DNA of 64,000 nucleotides from contig NZ_CP098732.1 in the NCBI RefSeq assembly GCF_023824315.1, forward strand, positions 1,550,001 through 1,614,000. Reading direction: 5' to 3'. The translations under genes and the position numbers were made by a program. The stretch is from Acinetobacter tibetensis (GTDB lineage Bacteria; Pseudomonadota; Gammaproteobacteria; Pseudomonadales; Moraxellaceae). The notes under the pieces were generated by a model. The model was not told the origin of the DNA and searched no databases. It worked only from the letters and a program-made list of their open reading frames with translations. Below, piece by piece: positions 1 to 8,651 of this stretch (positions are counted from its first letter, which is position 1; every line of letters starts with the position of its first letter).

Positions 1-431
1 TCAATAGGCTCTAAAAACCATTGTTTCCAGTCAGCTAGTACTTTAGGTGCACTGAAAAGTAGCACTAAATCGCGAAATTCATCTTTAAGCGTTATGTCAC
101 CATCTATACGCATGGTTTTAATGCTGCGTCTGTTGGCAAAGACAAATATCTTAATTAAATCCATTAGCGTAGTTCTAACATCTAGATCTACAGCTTTTTC
201 AGGTGCCTTCGTGTCAAACAAAATACCATGTTCGTTAAATTGGACATAAAAGTCGAAATAAGGGACGTAGCTATTCATTTTAATTGCGATTTTTTGATCT
301 ACGAATTTTTTGGCTTGAAGTGCAACCACAGCATCACGCTTAACCACAAAAGTAAAAATCGTTTCTAAAACAATCATGGATGTTGTCAGCAACAAATGTG
401 GTTGATTTTGTCTTTGTTGCGAATCGCTCAT
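1..431 (-). CDS. UbiJ-like SCP2-domain protein (3' end cut by window)
   Basis: The frame is open from ATG at 431 to the window edge, giving about 143 residues that begin MSDSQQRQNQ. The pattern matches the ubiquinone accessory protein UbiJ: an N-terminal helix, a beta-rich SCP2-type core, and a late 'MRIDGDITLKDEF' segment resembling the 'GELEVQGDIQ' strand of E. coli UbiJ. UbiJ binds lipid intermediates in the Ubi complex and lies beside ubiE and ubiB, which would be to the left on this strand. The gene diverges from the phasin gene with about 190 bp between them. The identification rests on weak pattern similarity. A general sterol-carrier-like protein is the alternative. Confidence 0.55.
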   Translation of the reverse strand, partial: MSDSQQRQNQPHLLLTTSMIVLETIFTFVVKRDAVVALQAKKFVDQKIAIKMNSYVPYFDFYVQFNEHGILFDTKAPEKAVDLDVRTTLMDLIKIFVFANRRSIKTMRIDGDITLKDEFRDLVLLFSAPKVLADWKQWFLEPI

Positions 432-552
432 AAAACCTAATCCTTGCGGGTAAAAAAAGTCCTATCTCATTGTATGTGTTTGAGGACTGAAATTAATTGC
501 ATATTAAACCTGCTTTGTAGAACAGTTTTGCGAATCGATCAAGTGTTAAGTT

Positions 553-561
553 TGCTATGAT
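553..561 (+). promoter_or_regulatory. Possible extended -10 promoter of the phasin gene
   Basis: TG-C-TATGAT (extended -10) lies 60 bp upstream of the phasin start. I see no good -35 at 17 bp, which is tolerated in extended -10 promoters. It is the best candidate in the divergent intergenic region. Confidence 0.35.
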
Positions 562-620
562 GAGTCTATTTATATAAATACAGTGTTGAACAGGACATAA
601 AATAGGCAGGAGTGGCTTGA

Positions 621-1085
621 ATGAATAAAACGACAAAAAAAGACGAAGATGATTTTGGAATTCCTACGGAAACAGCGAATAAAATAGCCTTAAGGCAGCG
701 CTCAAAGTCAGGTTTGGATTTTAGAAAATATACAAAACAAATTTGGTTGGCAGGTTTGGGGGCATTTTCACGTGCCGAAGAAGAAGGAAATAAATTATTT
801 GACTCTTTGGTCAAAGTTGGAGAGGAACTTGAGTCAAAAACAACAGAAATTGCAGATCAGACAGTAGAAAAGGTTTCTGAGAAAGCCAAAGAGTCTGTTG
901 TTGATACTAAAGATAAGGTGGAAAAATTAATTGATCACAGTGTGCATCATTCGCTAAATCGAATTGGTTTGGTTACAGTGAAAGATATTCAACATTTGGA
1001 AAATTTGATTTTACAACTACATAGCAAAGTAGATGCGTTAATTCTAGAAAATGAACAATTGAAAGCAAAAATTGAAAAAAAGTGA
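621..1085 (+). CDS. Phasin family protein (PhaI/PhaF type)
   Basis: A 154-residue protein of the polyhydroxyalkanoate granule-associated family. The signature 'YTKQIWLAGLGAFSRAEEEG' near residue 38 starts a long amphipathic helix, followed by an Ala/Lys/Glu-rich coiled-coil stretch and a C-terminal leucine-zipper-like segment ('LENLILQLHSKVDALILENEQL'). Family members coat PHA granules or act as stress chaperones. The C-terminal zipper resembles PhaI/PhaF phasins, which oligomerise. No phaC or phaB is adjacent, so granule coating is inferred from family only. A Shine-Dalgarno sequence (AGGAG) precedes the ATG. Confidence 0.85.
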   Translation: MNKTTKKDEDDFGIPTETANKIALRQRSKSGLDFRKYTKQIWLAGLGAFSRAEEEGNKLFDSLVKVGEELESKTTEIADQTVEKVSEKAKESVVDTKDKVEKLIDHSVHHSLNRIGLVTVKDIQHLENLILQLHSKVDALILENEQLKAKIEKK

Positions 1086-1253
1086 CAGATTTAGAGAGTT
1101 TCCTATTTTTTCCAGTCTAATTTACGATTAAATTTATAGAAAAGCTTAAGAGGAGTATTGCGTTCTCCCCTAAAGCATTGCTATAAAGGCGTTATGGTAA
1201 TTTAAACTATATCCTTGAACCTTAAATAAACGATATTAGAGGACTTCATCTTC

Positions 1254-1526
1254 ATGAATAAATCAGAATTAATTGATGCAATTGCAGAAAAAGGGGGATT
1301 GTCTAAGACTGATGCAGGTAAAGCCTTAGACGCGACAATTGCTTCAATCACAGAAGCGCTTAAATCAGGTGATACAGTTACACTTGTGGGCTTCGGTACT
1401 TTTAATGTAAAAGAACGTGCTGCACGTACAGGTCGTAATCCACAAACTGGTGCGACTCTTGAAATTAAAGCCAGCAAAGTTCCTAGCTTTAAAGCAGGTA
1501 AAGGTTTAAAAGATTCTGTAGCTTAA
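1254..1526 (+). CDS. hupB: DNA-binding protein HU-beta
   Basis: A 90-residue histone-like HU protein. It begins [18 protein letters not shown], carries '[21 protein letters not shown]' (the DNA-grasping beta arm with the conserved RTGRNPQTG loop and intercalating proline), and ends '[12 protein letters not shown]'. It bends and compacts DNA as a dimer. It lies directly upstream of ppiD, as in the conserved lon-hupB-ppiD order of enterobacteria, although lon is not adjacent here. It is followed by its own terminator. Confidence 0.97.
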   Translation: MNKSELIDAIAEKGGLSKTDAGKALDATIASITEALKSGDTVTLVGFGTFNVKERAARTGRNPQTGATLEIKASKVPSFKAGKGLKDSVA

Positions 1527-1543
1527 TCTTTTAATGATTTACC

Positions 1544-1569
1544 AAACGCGCCTCCTTGGCGCGTTTTTT
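1544..1569 (+). terminator. Rho-independent terminator of hupB
   Basis: Inverted repeat AAACGCGCC / GGCGCGTTT with a 5-nt loop followed by a T run, 18 bp after the hupB stop. It separates hupB from ppiD. Confidence 0.9.
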
Positions 1570-1600
1570 ATTAATAATGCTGATTTGATGGCTAAACGCA

Positions 1601-1629
1601 TTCATTCATATCAGGTTTTCGGGTAAAAT
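1601..1629 (+). promoter_or_regulatory. Possible sigma-70 promoter of ppiD
   Basis: TTCATT, 17-bp spacer, TAAAAT, with the -10 ending 28 bp before the ppiD start codon. The -35 is weak. A separate promoter is expected because a terminator follows hupB. Confidence 0.45.
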
Positions 1630-1657
1630 GCGGCACAAATAAAATATTGGAATACTT

Positions 1658-3526
1658 ATGGAATCTTTTCGTAAAGTTATTAAGGGCTGGTTGGGCAAAG
1701 TTTTGCTCATTTTGTTTTTGACCCCTTTAGCACTTGTAGGTATTGAAGGATATTTTAGTAGTGGTAGTTCTAAGGACACTGCAAAAACAGTGAATGGGCA
1801 GGAAATCAGCAATAAAGAGCTGGAAAATGCGACGAAGTCGTATAGTCAGCAGTACTTATCTTATGTAAATGGTGATGAAACATTGTTGAATCAGTCTTTT
1901 ATTAAAGATAAAGCTTTAGAGTCATTGATTGCTCGTAACTTATTATTACAACAAGCAGAAAAATTAGGCATTTCATTGAGCGATGCTCAAATTGAGCAAA
2001 TGATTGCACAACAACCAAGTTTACAAGAAAATGGCAAGTTTTCTGAAGCGCTTTATGCGAATTATTTAAAATCAGTGGGTTTAACGAGCCAGGCATTGAT
2101 TGAAAATTTACGCCAAGATCATGCATTGAAGATGATGACATCAATGGTGATGGATTATGCCTTGGTGAGTAAGGTTGATATTCAGCAAATTGCGAATTTA
2201 CAAACTGAGCAACGTACGATTCATTTGGCAAGTATCAAACTTGATGATTATAAAAAAGGCATTCAAGTTAGCCAGCAAGAAGTTTCCGATTACTATAACA
2301 AGCATAAAAATGCATTTAGACAAGTTGCAAGTGTTGATGTTGATTTTGTGGTGCTCAGCCCAGCAAACTTACCTGCGGTAAATGCTCAAGCTACGGATGC
2401 AGAATTACAACAAGCTTATGCAAAATTTGTTGAATCACAGAAGTCTACAGTTAAGCCTTCAGTGAAGCATATTCTTATTACGGCTGATTCGCGCTCAGAT
2501 GCTGATGCGAAGAAATTAGCTGATAGTGTGGCTGCACAAATTAAAGCGGGTATGAGTTTTGCTGATGCTGCTCAAAAGTATTCTGATGACACTGACTCAA
2601 AATCAAAAGGTGGGGTTCTTGCTGTCTATGATAAAGGTGTATTTGGAGATGCATTTGATACAGCTGTTGCGTCACTAAAATCAGGTCAGGTTTCAGCGCC
2701 AGTGAAAACCCAATATGGTTATCACATTATTTCTGCTGAAGCGCCTGCAATGAAATTGCCATCTTTTGAAGCTGAAAAGCCGCGTTTAATTGCTGAGGTG
2801 CAAAAGGCGAAAACGGCGAATGCATTCTCTGATACTGTTAATAGCTTGAATGAAATGGTAGTGGGTAGCGATGCACTCGATACTGTAGCTCAAGAAGTTA
2901 AAGGTGTGCAGGTTCAATCAATTAAAGGTTTAACTTTAGGCATGCAGCATCCAGTTTTAAGTGAAGCAAATGTAAAAGCTAAACTCTTTAATGATGATGT
3001 AAAAAATGGTGATCGTAATGCTTCAAGTAACATCCAATTAGCGAATGGTGATGTTGTTTGGGTAAAAGTACGTGATTATCATGCAGCTGGTGAACAAACT
3101 TTAGCTGAAGCAAGCGCGCGCGTGAAAGCAAAATTGATTGAGTTGAAGGCTACGGCTGCGGCTAAAGCAAAAATTCAAAAAGCATTGGATGAGTTTAAAA
3201 CTCAACCAGCTGCAACGGTTCTGGCTAAAAATCAATTAAGTTTTGAAGATGCAGGTGTGTTTACCCGCTCACAAGGTTTAAAACGTCAGATTGAACGTGC
3301 GGCATTTAGTGTTCCTGCACCTAAAGCTGGTATGTGGTCAGTAACAACTGCTTCTTTACCAAATGAGTTTGTTGTGGTTGCAATTTCTAATGTGAATAAG
3401 ACTGCTGCAAATGCTTTAGCACCAGAGCAGTTGACTGAGTTGGCGAAGCTTTATCAACAACTTCGTGGTCAGCAAGAGCTTGATGACTACACTCAATATT
3501 TAAAAAGCCAAGCGAAGATTAAATAA
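1658..3526 (+). CDS. ppiD: Peptidyl-prolyl isomerase PpiD (SurA N-terminal domain, parvulin)
   Basis: A 622-residue inner-membrane-anchored periplasmic chaperone. Residues 12-33 form one transmembrane anchor after a short positive N-terminus. A SurA-N/PpiD chaperone region follows (about 40-190), then a PpiC-type parvulin domain (about 268-360) with 'VKHILI', 'GGVLAVYDKGVFGDAF' and 'TQYGYHIISAE'. The length matches E. coli PpiD (623). It works beside the Sec translocon on emerging secreted proteins. The position after hupB is the conserved arrangement. A strong terminator follows. Confidence 0.93.
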   Translation: MESFRKVIKGWLGKVLLILFLTPLALVGIEGYFSSGSSKDTAKTVNGQEISNKELENATKSYSQQYLSYVNGDETLLNQSFIKDKALESLIARNLLLQQAEKLGISLSDAQIEQMIAQQPSLQENGKFSEALYANYLKSVGLTSQALIENLRQDHALKMMTSMVMDYALVSKVDIQQIANLQTEQRTIHLASIKLDDYKKGIQVSQQEVSDYYNKHKNAFRQVASVDVDFVVLSPANLPAVNAQATDAELQQAYAKFVESQKSTVKPSVKHILITADSRSDADAKKLADSVAAQIKAGMSFADAAQKYSDDTDSKSKGGVLAVYDKGVFGDAFDTAVASLKSGQVSAPVKTQYGYHIISAEAPAMKLPSFEAEKPRLIAEVQKAKTANAFSDTVNSLNEMVVGSDALDTVAQEVKGVQVQSIKGLTLGMQHPVLSEANVKAKLFNDDVKNGDRNASSNIQLANGDVVWVKVRDYHAAGEQTLAEASARVKAKLIELKATAAAKAKIQKALDEFKTQPAATVLAKNQLSFEDAGVFTRSQGLKRQIERAAFSVPAPKAGMWSVTTASLPNEFVVVAISNVNKTAANALAPEQLTELAKLYQQLRGQQELDDYTQYLKSQAKIK

Positions 3527-3542
3527 AATACGGTAATAAAAA

Positions 3543-3566
3543 AACCAGCCTAGGCTGGTTTTTTTA
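3543..3566 (+). terminator. Rho-independent terminator of ppiD
   Basis: AACCAGCC TA GGCTGGTT followed by a T run, 17 bp after the ppiD stop. The A-rich left flank also makes it usable for the convergent DUF2797 gene. Confidence 0.9.
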
Positions 3567-3585
3567 TGGCTATTAAATTATGAAA

Positions 3586-4458
3586 TTATTCAGCGCGAAG
3601 AATAATCTCATAGCCCGTATATTTACGGATGTTAATCACACCTGTATCGAGCAGTAAATATTGTCCTTTAATCCCTTGCAGCTTGCCGCGAATGATTGGG
3701 GTTTTATCCAAATTGTGCGACTTAATCTTTTCAGGATAGTGTTCGACAGGATAAATAAACTCACGAGGCTGTTCATTTTCAAGCAATTCAACAGTTTCAT
3801 TGAATTCAAGATTCTGGCTAAATTCATCTCGTATGGTTTGAATTTTAGGTGAAAATTCTTCAATCAATTGCTCACGTACTTCAAGTAAGTTGACAGGTTC
3901 AGCTTCACCTTTAAGAAGTTTGCGCCAGTCAGTTTTATCAGCAACTTGAGTTCCAAACATGATTTCGAGTTGACCAGATAAGCGACGAGAACCCACTTTC
4001 ATAATTGGAATAGCCTGAGTAGCACCTTGGTCCAACCAACGTGTTGGCATTTGTCCAAGTCGAGTGATTCCTACTTTTAAAGCGCTAGAATTGGCCAAAT
4101 ATACAATATGGGGTTGAAAACAGACTTCATGCGCGAAACTATCTTCACGGCATGTACCTAGATGATAGTGGCAGGTTTCTGGTTTCATAATGCACATGTC
4201 GCAAGATGCTTTGGTTTTAAAACATTTAAAACAATGCCCTTGAGAATAAGACTTCGGTGTTTTGCTGCCGCAAGAAACACAGTAAATATTTCCAGTCCAC
4301 TCCAACTCAATTTCTTGACCTAAACTGAATGGAAGCTCAATTTCTGCACGATCTAGAATAAATTTATATTCAACATTTGCCTTGCGAGTCTGTTGATCAG
4401 TTACACTAAGGTCCTTGAGACCTGCATGCATTTTATGACAAATGCCTTGTAGTTCCAT
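3586..4458 (-). CDS. DUF2797 domain-containing protein
   Basis: About 290 residues with a cysteine-rich core: CVSCG at the start of a CxxC..CFKC..CDMC..C..CHYHLGTC array, which looks like metal-binding knuckles. It is followed by 'YLANSSALKVGITR' and 'RWLDQGA', a GIY-YIG-like layout typical of DUF2797. Function is unknown in the family. The cysteines suggest zinc or iron-sulfur binding. I place the start at the ATG at 4458 (MELQGICHKM) rather than the upstream TTG at 4473. The divergent DUF6231 gene begins only 32 bp away, so the promoters must overlap the coding sequences. Confidence 0.85.
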   Translation of the reverse strand: MELQGICHKMHAGLKDLSVTDQQTRKANVEYKFILDRAEIELPFSLGQEIELEWTGNIYCVSCGSKTPKSYSQGHCFKCFKTKASCDMCIMKPETCHYHLGTCREDSFAHEVCFQPHIVYLANSSALKVGITRLGQMPTRWLDQGATQAIPIMKVGSRRLSGQLEIMFGTQVADKTDWRKLLKGEAEPVNLLEVREQLIEEFSPKIQTIRDEFSQNLEFNETVELLENEQPREFIYPVEHYPEKIKSHNLDKTPIIRGKLQGIKGQYLLLDTGVINIRKYTGYEIILRAE

Positions 4459-4490
4459 GAAAAGCTCACTCAAATAATAAGGATGCAGTT

Positions 4491-4961
4491 ATGGCTGAAC
4501 AGAATGTCATCACTTCTATGCTAGACGATTTATCTCAGGAACAGCCTATTCAAACTGCATTGTGTATTGGTCAAAATTTAGAACAATATGACCAGAATCA
4601 ATCAATTCGTTGGACTTATTTTAACGTAACTGAGTTTCTAAGTCTGCCTTTTACGCAACGTTATGATTTGGGTTTTGTTGTACTCGATAATCTAGAGATG
4701 AGCAGTTTATCAGATACGACCAAAGCACAATTTTTAGTCAGGTTGCGTGATTTAATGGCGAAAAAGTTGGTTGTGGTCACGAATGAGCAAGATCATAAAT
4801 TAATGCGTTCACTTGGTTTTACCCAACTCATTGAAAAGTCAGCGCAGGGTCATAATCTGGCAATCTGGCAATTCAATATTCTAAACTACAAACATGTCCC
4901 AGATTGGTTTAACTCTAAATACTGGGCGAATCCTGAAAACTGGAATAAATTTCGTTGGTAA
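4491..4961 (+). CDS. DUF6231 family protein
   Basis: A 156-residue soluble protein beginning MAEQNVITSMLDDL and ending 'WANPENWNKFRW'. It has alternating hydrophobic strands ('DLGFVVLDNLEM', 'KKLVVVTNE') that suggest a degenerate Rossmann-like or methyltransferase-like fold. The length and the 'NSKYWANPENWNKFRW' tail fit the DUF6231 family of Acinetobacter and Pseudomonas. No function is known. It diverges from the DUF2797 gene. A hairpin at 4992-5022 closes the unit. Confidence 0.7.
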   Translation: MAEQNVITSMLDDLSQEQPIQTALCIGQNLEQYDQNQSIRWTYFNVTEFLSLPFTQRYDLGFVVLDNLEMSSLSDTTKAQFLVRLRDLMAKKLVVVTNEQDHKLMRSLGFTQLIEKSAQGHNLAIWQFNILNYKHVPDWFNSKYWANPENWNKFRW

Positions 4962-4991
4962 TTTTTCAGTTCGGGAAACAATTGTAAAAAT

Positions 4992-5022
4992 GGGCTTGTG
5001 CTTTTTAAGTTTGCACAAGCTC
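4992..5022 (+). terminator. Terminator-like hairpin after the DUF6231 gene
   Basis: GCTTGTGC / GCACAAGC with an 11-nt T/A-rich loop, followed by an interrupted T-rich tail (ATTATTTATTTT). It is a weaker terminator than the others in this window. Confidence 0.5.
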
Positions 5023-5105
5023 ATTATTTATTTTGCCAATGAGAATTTTCATCTTTTATAATAAGCTGCTTTCCTTTTTTGACATTTGTCACACATCTTC
5101 CTTAT

Positions 5106-6509
5106 ATGATGCCTTTACTTACTGATTCCTTGCAAAATCAGCCTTTTTCTATTTTTCTAGAATATTTGCCGACCAAGCACACACAACCTGTCCCATCGTG
5201 CATAGCTGGCTATCCAGTGACCATGACGATTGCTGATCGTGTGCGTAGTGATGATGATCCAGAGCCATTAGTAATTGCTCAAAATTATGCGGCTGAGATC
5301 CCGAAAATTTTACATTTTTCTGGTAAAGGGCGAGACATAGCAGATTTTAATGAATTTATTCAAGCGATACAGGAACAAGGATATTCGAATGTATTGTTAC
5401 TGACAGGTGATAAATTAAAGCATCATCAAAATGGTCAGGATATAAATTTTCCACGGACACGTTATTTGGAATCCGTGAATGCTGTGATGCAGGCCAAAAA
5501 GCTTGCGCCTCAAATAAAAGTTGGGGTGGCGCTGAATCCCTTTAAATATGCAAAAGCTGAGCATGATGCCCAATATTATAAATTGGATAAAAAAGTGCTG
5601 GCAGGGGCAGACTATGTTGTCACTCAGTTAGGCTTTGATTTGGATGCATTAAAGGAAGCGAAGCAATATTTAGAAAATCAGCATTCACAGGTGGATTTGT
5701 TTGCTTGTGTAATGCCATTAACAGCAGCGCGTGCAGAATTTATGGTCAAGCAAAAAGTTGCAGGCATTGTTTTGACTCCGCATCTTTTACAGTTGCTTAA
5801 ACGGGAGCAGAGTGTAGATGCTGCCATTGCAGAACAGAATGTTTACGCACGTTGTGCTTTGCAGATTTTAATTTGCCGTTCTTGGGGATTTGCTGGAGTG
5901 CACTTATCCGCCTGTCATAAGCCCGAAGAGCAAAAAAAATTAGAACAGGCGCTTGAGCGTTTTCAGGATTTTAGTTTTGATCAGTGCATGCGGATATGGA
6001 ATGAACTGCATCAATTGAAGTCGGGGGATGAACTTAAGTCTAAGCCTGATGTGTTTCAAAAAAAACCATCTACGGAACAGGTGCTCAAGTATAAAAGTAT
6101 GCAATTTATGCATGACTCAATGTTTGACTCCAAGATTGCGCGGAACGTAGGAAGCAAATTTTTTAATCCTAAGCTTTGGTCTGGTCATTTTGCCAATAAA
6201 TTACTTATAAAGTCTGAATACTTGTCCAAACATGGTGTCGTAGGCTGTGAAAGTTGTGGTCAGTGTCGCCTTGCAGATACTTTATATATCTGTCCTGAAA
6301 CTTGTCCTAAAGGCTTAGCAAATGGGCCATGTGGAGGCACAACTTTAGATCGTTGTGAGTTTGGAGATCGAGAGTGTATTCATTCGATAAAAGCACGTTT
6401 AGCACAGCAAGTGAATCAAATTGATGTGCTTAAAAAGCGCATGATTGATACTGTTTCAATTGAGTCGCGAGGCACGAGTTCTTGGGTAAATTGGTTTAAC
6501 CCTATATAA
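5106..6509 (+). CDS. Methylenetetrahydrofolate reductase-like protein with MetV-type Cys-rich C-terminus
   Basis: About 467 residues in two parts. The N-terminal 300 or so residues form a MetF-like (beta/alpha)8 barrel ('FLEYLPTKHT', 'VLLLTGDKLKHHQNG', 'VGVALNPFKYAKAEHDAQYYKLDKK', 'GADYVVTQLGFD'), a flavin/folate-type reductase. The C-terminal part has CESCGQCR...CPETCPKGLANGPCGG...C...C, the signature of the MTHFR C-terminal domain family (PF12225). That domain is the separate subunit MetV in acetogens, where it carries metal-bound cysteines. The reaction is inferred to be a one-carbon folate or corrinoid-linked reduction. The start is uncertain (ATG 5106 or 5109, TTG 5079), with no clear Shine-Dalgarno sequence. 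Confidence 0.8.
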   Translation: MMPLLTDSLQNQPFSIFLEYLPTKHTQPVPSCIAGYPVTMTIADRVRSDDDPEPLVIAQNYAAEIPKILHFSGKGRDIADFNEFIQAIQEQGYSNVLLLTGDKLKHHQNGQDINFPRTRYLESVNAVMQAKKLAPQIKVGVALNPFKYAKAEHDAQYYKLDKKVLAGADYVVTQLGFDLDALKEAKQYLENQHSQVDLFACVMPLTAARAEFMVKQKVAGIVLTPHLLQLLKREQSVDAAIAEQNVYARCALQILICRSWGFAGVHLSACHKPEEQKKLEQALERFQDFSFDQCMRIWNELHQLKSGDELKSKPDVFQKKPSTEQVLKYKSMQFMHDSMFDSKIARNVGSKFFNPKLWSGHFANKLLIKSEYLSKHGVVGCESCGQCRLADTLYICPETCPKGLANGPCGGTTLDRCEFGDRECIHSIKARLAQQVNQIDVLKKRMIDTVSIESRGTSSWVNWFNPI

Positions 6510-6533
6510 AAAACACGCCGAAGCGTGTTTTTT
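6508..6533. terminator. Bidirectional terminator between the MetF-like gene and the porin
   Basis: AAAAAACACGC CGAA GCGTGTTTTTT begins at the stop codon of the MetF-like gene. The symmetric A and T runs allow use by both convergent genes. Confidence 0.88.
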
Positions 6534-6546
6534 AAAGCGATCAGGA

Positions 6547-7665
6547 TTAGAAGTTATATTCCATACCTGTTCCGATTACAGTGCGTTTGTCGTCATCACT
6601 TAACCAATCGCGTTTTTGTTGTGCTACGATGCCGTAGAAACGTGCTTGTTTGTTAATTTTGTAGTCTAAACCAATACCATACTGGTCAATCGTACGATCG
6701 TCGTGACCATCACGTGCAGTTTTTGCTGATTGGTATTGTCCTTTTACAGCAAAAGGTGTGTTGCCGATTTTGTAAGTAACTGCTGTAATCCAAGAGTCTT
6801 CTTCTAAGCCTTTGTAGTTTGCAGTAATTGCAGCACCAGTTGTCGCATCTGTTTTACCAGTGTTATAAGCAGTTAAGTCATCTTTAGGTTCAGCATGTTG
6901 CCATAAGCCACCTAGTACAAGACCTTTAAGACCAATAGTGCTGAAATCATAAGAACCTGTCACACGGTAAGCATCAGAGTAAATATCTTTTAAGCTGTAA
7001 GCATTGTATTTGCCTTGGATACCTGAGTTACCAGCAACTGCTAGTGCTAGACCTAAATCTTTATTTTCATAGTTGATTGAAGCTGAAACAGCATCACCAA
7101 AACCGTCACGTTTATCATTATTACCTGTTGAACCAGTTGTTACACTAGAAGAACTTTCACCTTGTTGGAACATTACATTGAATGATAAGCCAGCAAGTAA
7201 TTTAGGGTCAGATTCAAAACCAACGACGTTGTTTGAACGTTCTTCACCATACATGGTGTTGGTGATATCTAAAATTGTGTGGTCATTGAAGATATCTTGA
7301 TTATTGCCAGCAGCAGTTTTGAAGTAAGAGTCAAATTTACCTACTTTTAGCGCGCCGATACCATCAGTTTTTAAACCGATGAAGCGGTTACGCGCACTAA
7401 GGTCTGTATCAGAACCAGAACCATCAGTTGCGATTGCCCATTCTGCTAAATAGATTGCAGATAACTTTTCTGTTAATTTTTCTTCGCCTTTGATGCCGAT
7501 GCGTGAAGCATTTGAGTTGATTTCAGTGACATCACTCTTACCATCAAAACTTTTGTTATCAACATTGTCGATCGATACATTCAGTTTACCGTACAATGTT
7601 GGCGCTGCCTGTGCTGCGTTTAAGCTTAAAGTTGTGACTGCTGCAGCAAGTAGCAATTTTTTCAT
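6547..7665 (-). CDS. Outer-membrane porin (Gram-negative general porin family)
   Basis: A 372-residue precursor with a clear signal peptide (MKKLLLAAAVTTLSLNAAQA, cleaved before APTLYG). The mature part is rich in alternating beta strands and begins 'TLYGKLNVSIDN', the first strand of Porin_4 family proteins. The chain ends in phenylalanine ('GTGMEYNF'), the C-terminal signal recognised by the BAM machinery. A 16-strand trimeric barrel for small hydrophilic solutes is expected. The substrate cannot be told from sequence. The gene is monocistronic, with a terminator and an upstream spacer of about 250 bp. Confidence 0.9.
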   Translation of the reverse strand: MKKLLLAAAVTTLSLNAAQAAPTLYGKLNVSIDNVDNKSFDGKSDVTEINSNASRIGIKGEEKLTEKLSAIYLAEWAIATDGSGSDTDLSARNRFIGLKTDGIGALKVGKFDSYFKTAAGNNQDIFNDHTILDITNTMYGEERSNNVVGFESDPKLLAGLSFNVMFQQGESSSSVTTGSTGNNDKRDGFGDAVSASINYENKDLGLALAVAGNSGIQGKYNAYSLKDIYSDAYRVTGSYDFSTIGLKGLVLGGLWQHAEPKDDLTAYNTGKTDATTGAAITANYKGLEEDSWITAVTYKIGNTPFAVKGQYQSAKTARDGHDDRTIDQYGIGLDYKINKQARFYGIVAQQKRDWLSDDDKRTVIGTGMEYNF

Positions 7666-7871
7666 TGAGATTTCTCCAAAACACGATTTTTATGGCAAGG
7701 GCCTACAAACTCTTATTTTCAGCTCGCTTCTGTACAATTCGTTACATAGCTCACCAACTTGCTATGCAGTATCTGTAAACTATGTGACAGCAAAGTGAAA
7801 AATAAATGACAGTTTGATGACGAGGTGTGATTGGATAACGCTCAGTTTTATTTTGCTTTTTTACTTAAGAT

Positions 7872-7899
7872 AAAAAAATGGAGCCGAAAGGCTCCATTT
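7872..7899 (-). terminator. Terminator of the HIT hydrolase gene
   Basis: ATGGAGCC / GGCTCCAT with a tetraloop. Read on the minus strand it is followed by a run of T. It sits about 20 bp after the HIT stop. Confidence 0.85.
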
Positions 7900-7917
7900 G
7901 TTGCTTAGATAATCAAA

Positions 7918-8337
7918 TTATGATTCTAACGCAGCTTTAATTTTTTCAGCTTGAGCTTTAATCTTTTCTTGATCGCCCATTTGTGCAGCATGTTTGCCTA
8001 ACTGATGAACATTGGTCGGAATGAGGTGGAAATGGATGTGCGGAACAGTTTGTCCAGCAGCAGCTCCACTTAATTGCATTAAGATAATGCCATCTACGCC
8101 AAGCGCTTGTTCCATTGCACGTGCAATTTTTTGTGTGACCTGAATGGTGTAAGCAGCAGTTTCGGCTGGAAGATCGAGCAAGTTTACTGCTGGAGTTTTA
8201 GGAATGACTAGGGTGTGTCCTTCAGCTTGCGGCATGATATCCATAAAAGCAAGAACCTGATCATCTTCATACACTTTGATTGCAGGAAGCTCTCCACGTA
8301 GGATTCTTGCAAAAATATTTTGATCATCGTAAGCCAT
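7918..8337 (-). CDS. HIT family hydrolase (HINT-like)
   Basis: A 139-residue histidine-triad protein. It contains 'NIFARILRGELPAIKVYEDD', 'FMDIMPQAEGHTLVIPK', and the catalytic H-phi-H-phi-H motif 'VPHIHFHLIP' at residues 99-108 (H100, H102, H104). Family members hydrolyse nucleoside phosphoramidates such as adenosine 5'-monophosphoramidate. I chose the ATG at 8337 because AAGGA lies 7 bp upstream of it. An in-frame ATG 24 bp further upstream has no ribosome binding site. Confidence 0.93.
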   Translation of the reverse strand: MAYDDQNIFARILRGELPAIKVYEDDQVLAFMDIMPQAEGHTLVIPKTPAVNLLDLPAETAAYTIQVTQKIARAMEQALGVDGIILMQLSGAAAGQTVPHIHFHLIPTNVHQLGKHAAQMGDQEKIKAQAEKIKAALES

Positions 8338-8381
8338 AATTATTCCTTTAACAGTCTCCATTTAAGGAGGTAATTTAGTTG

Positions 8382-8651
8382 TTATTTACAATTTAATTCT
8401 TTCTGACGAGCTTTGATTTCGTCAAGACGTTGCTGTTCTTTGTCTGAAAATTTCGGTTTGGTGGTATAGCAGTTGTCATTACCAAACTTTGCTTTTGCTT
8501 CAGGGTCTTTAAAACAGAAACCTTTAGATGCATAGATCACATCATGATCATTTTTGAGTTTTTGACACTCTTGCTCTGGCGTTGCAGCCAAAGTATTTGC
8601 ACCAATAAGGGTAGATAGACCAGCAAGACAAGCAATAAGCAACTTACTCAT
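8382..8651 (-). CDS. Small secreted YARHG-like protein
   Basis: An 89-residue precursor with a signal peptide ending near ANTLAA. The mature part has 'HDVIYASKGFCFKDPEAKAKFG' and 'FSDKEQQRLDEIKA', matching the layout of the YARHG domain ('Y-A-RHG-F-F'), plus four cysteines (positions near 28, 46, 61 and 88) that could form two disulfides. It is probably periplasmic and of unknown function. It precedes the HIT gene by 44 bp on the same strand and may share transcription with it. Confidence 0.75.
   Translation of the reverse strand: MSKLLIACLAGLSTLIGANTLAATPEQECQKLKNDHDVIYASKGFCFKDPEAKAKFGNDNCYTTKPKFSDKEQQRLDEIKARQKELNCK

Noticed and set aside
8363..8372. Perfect AAGGAGGT string on the plus strand near 8365
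   Set aside because: It has no ORF starting downstream on that strand. It lies between two minus-strand genes, so it is a chance match to the Shine-Dalgarno consensus.
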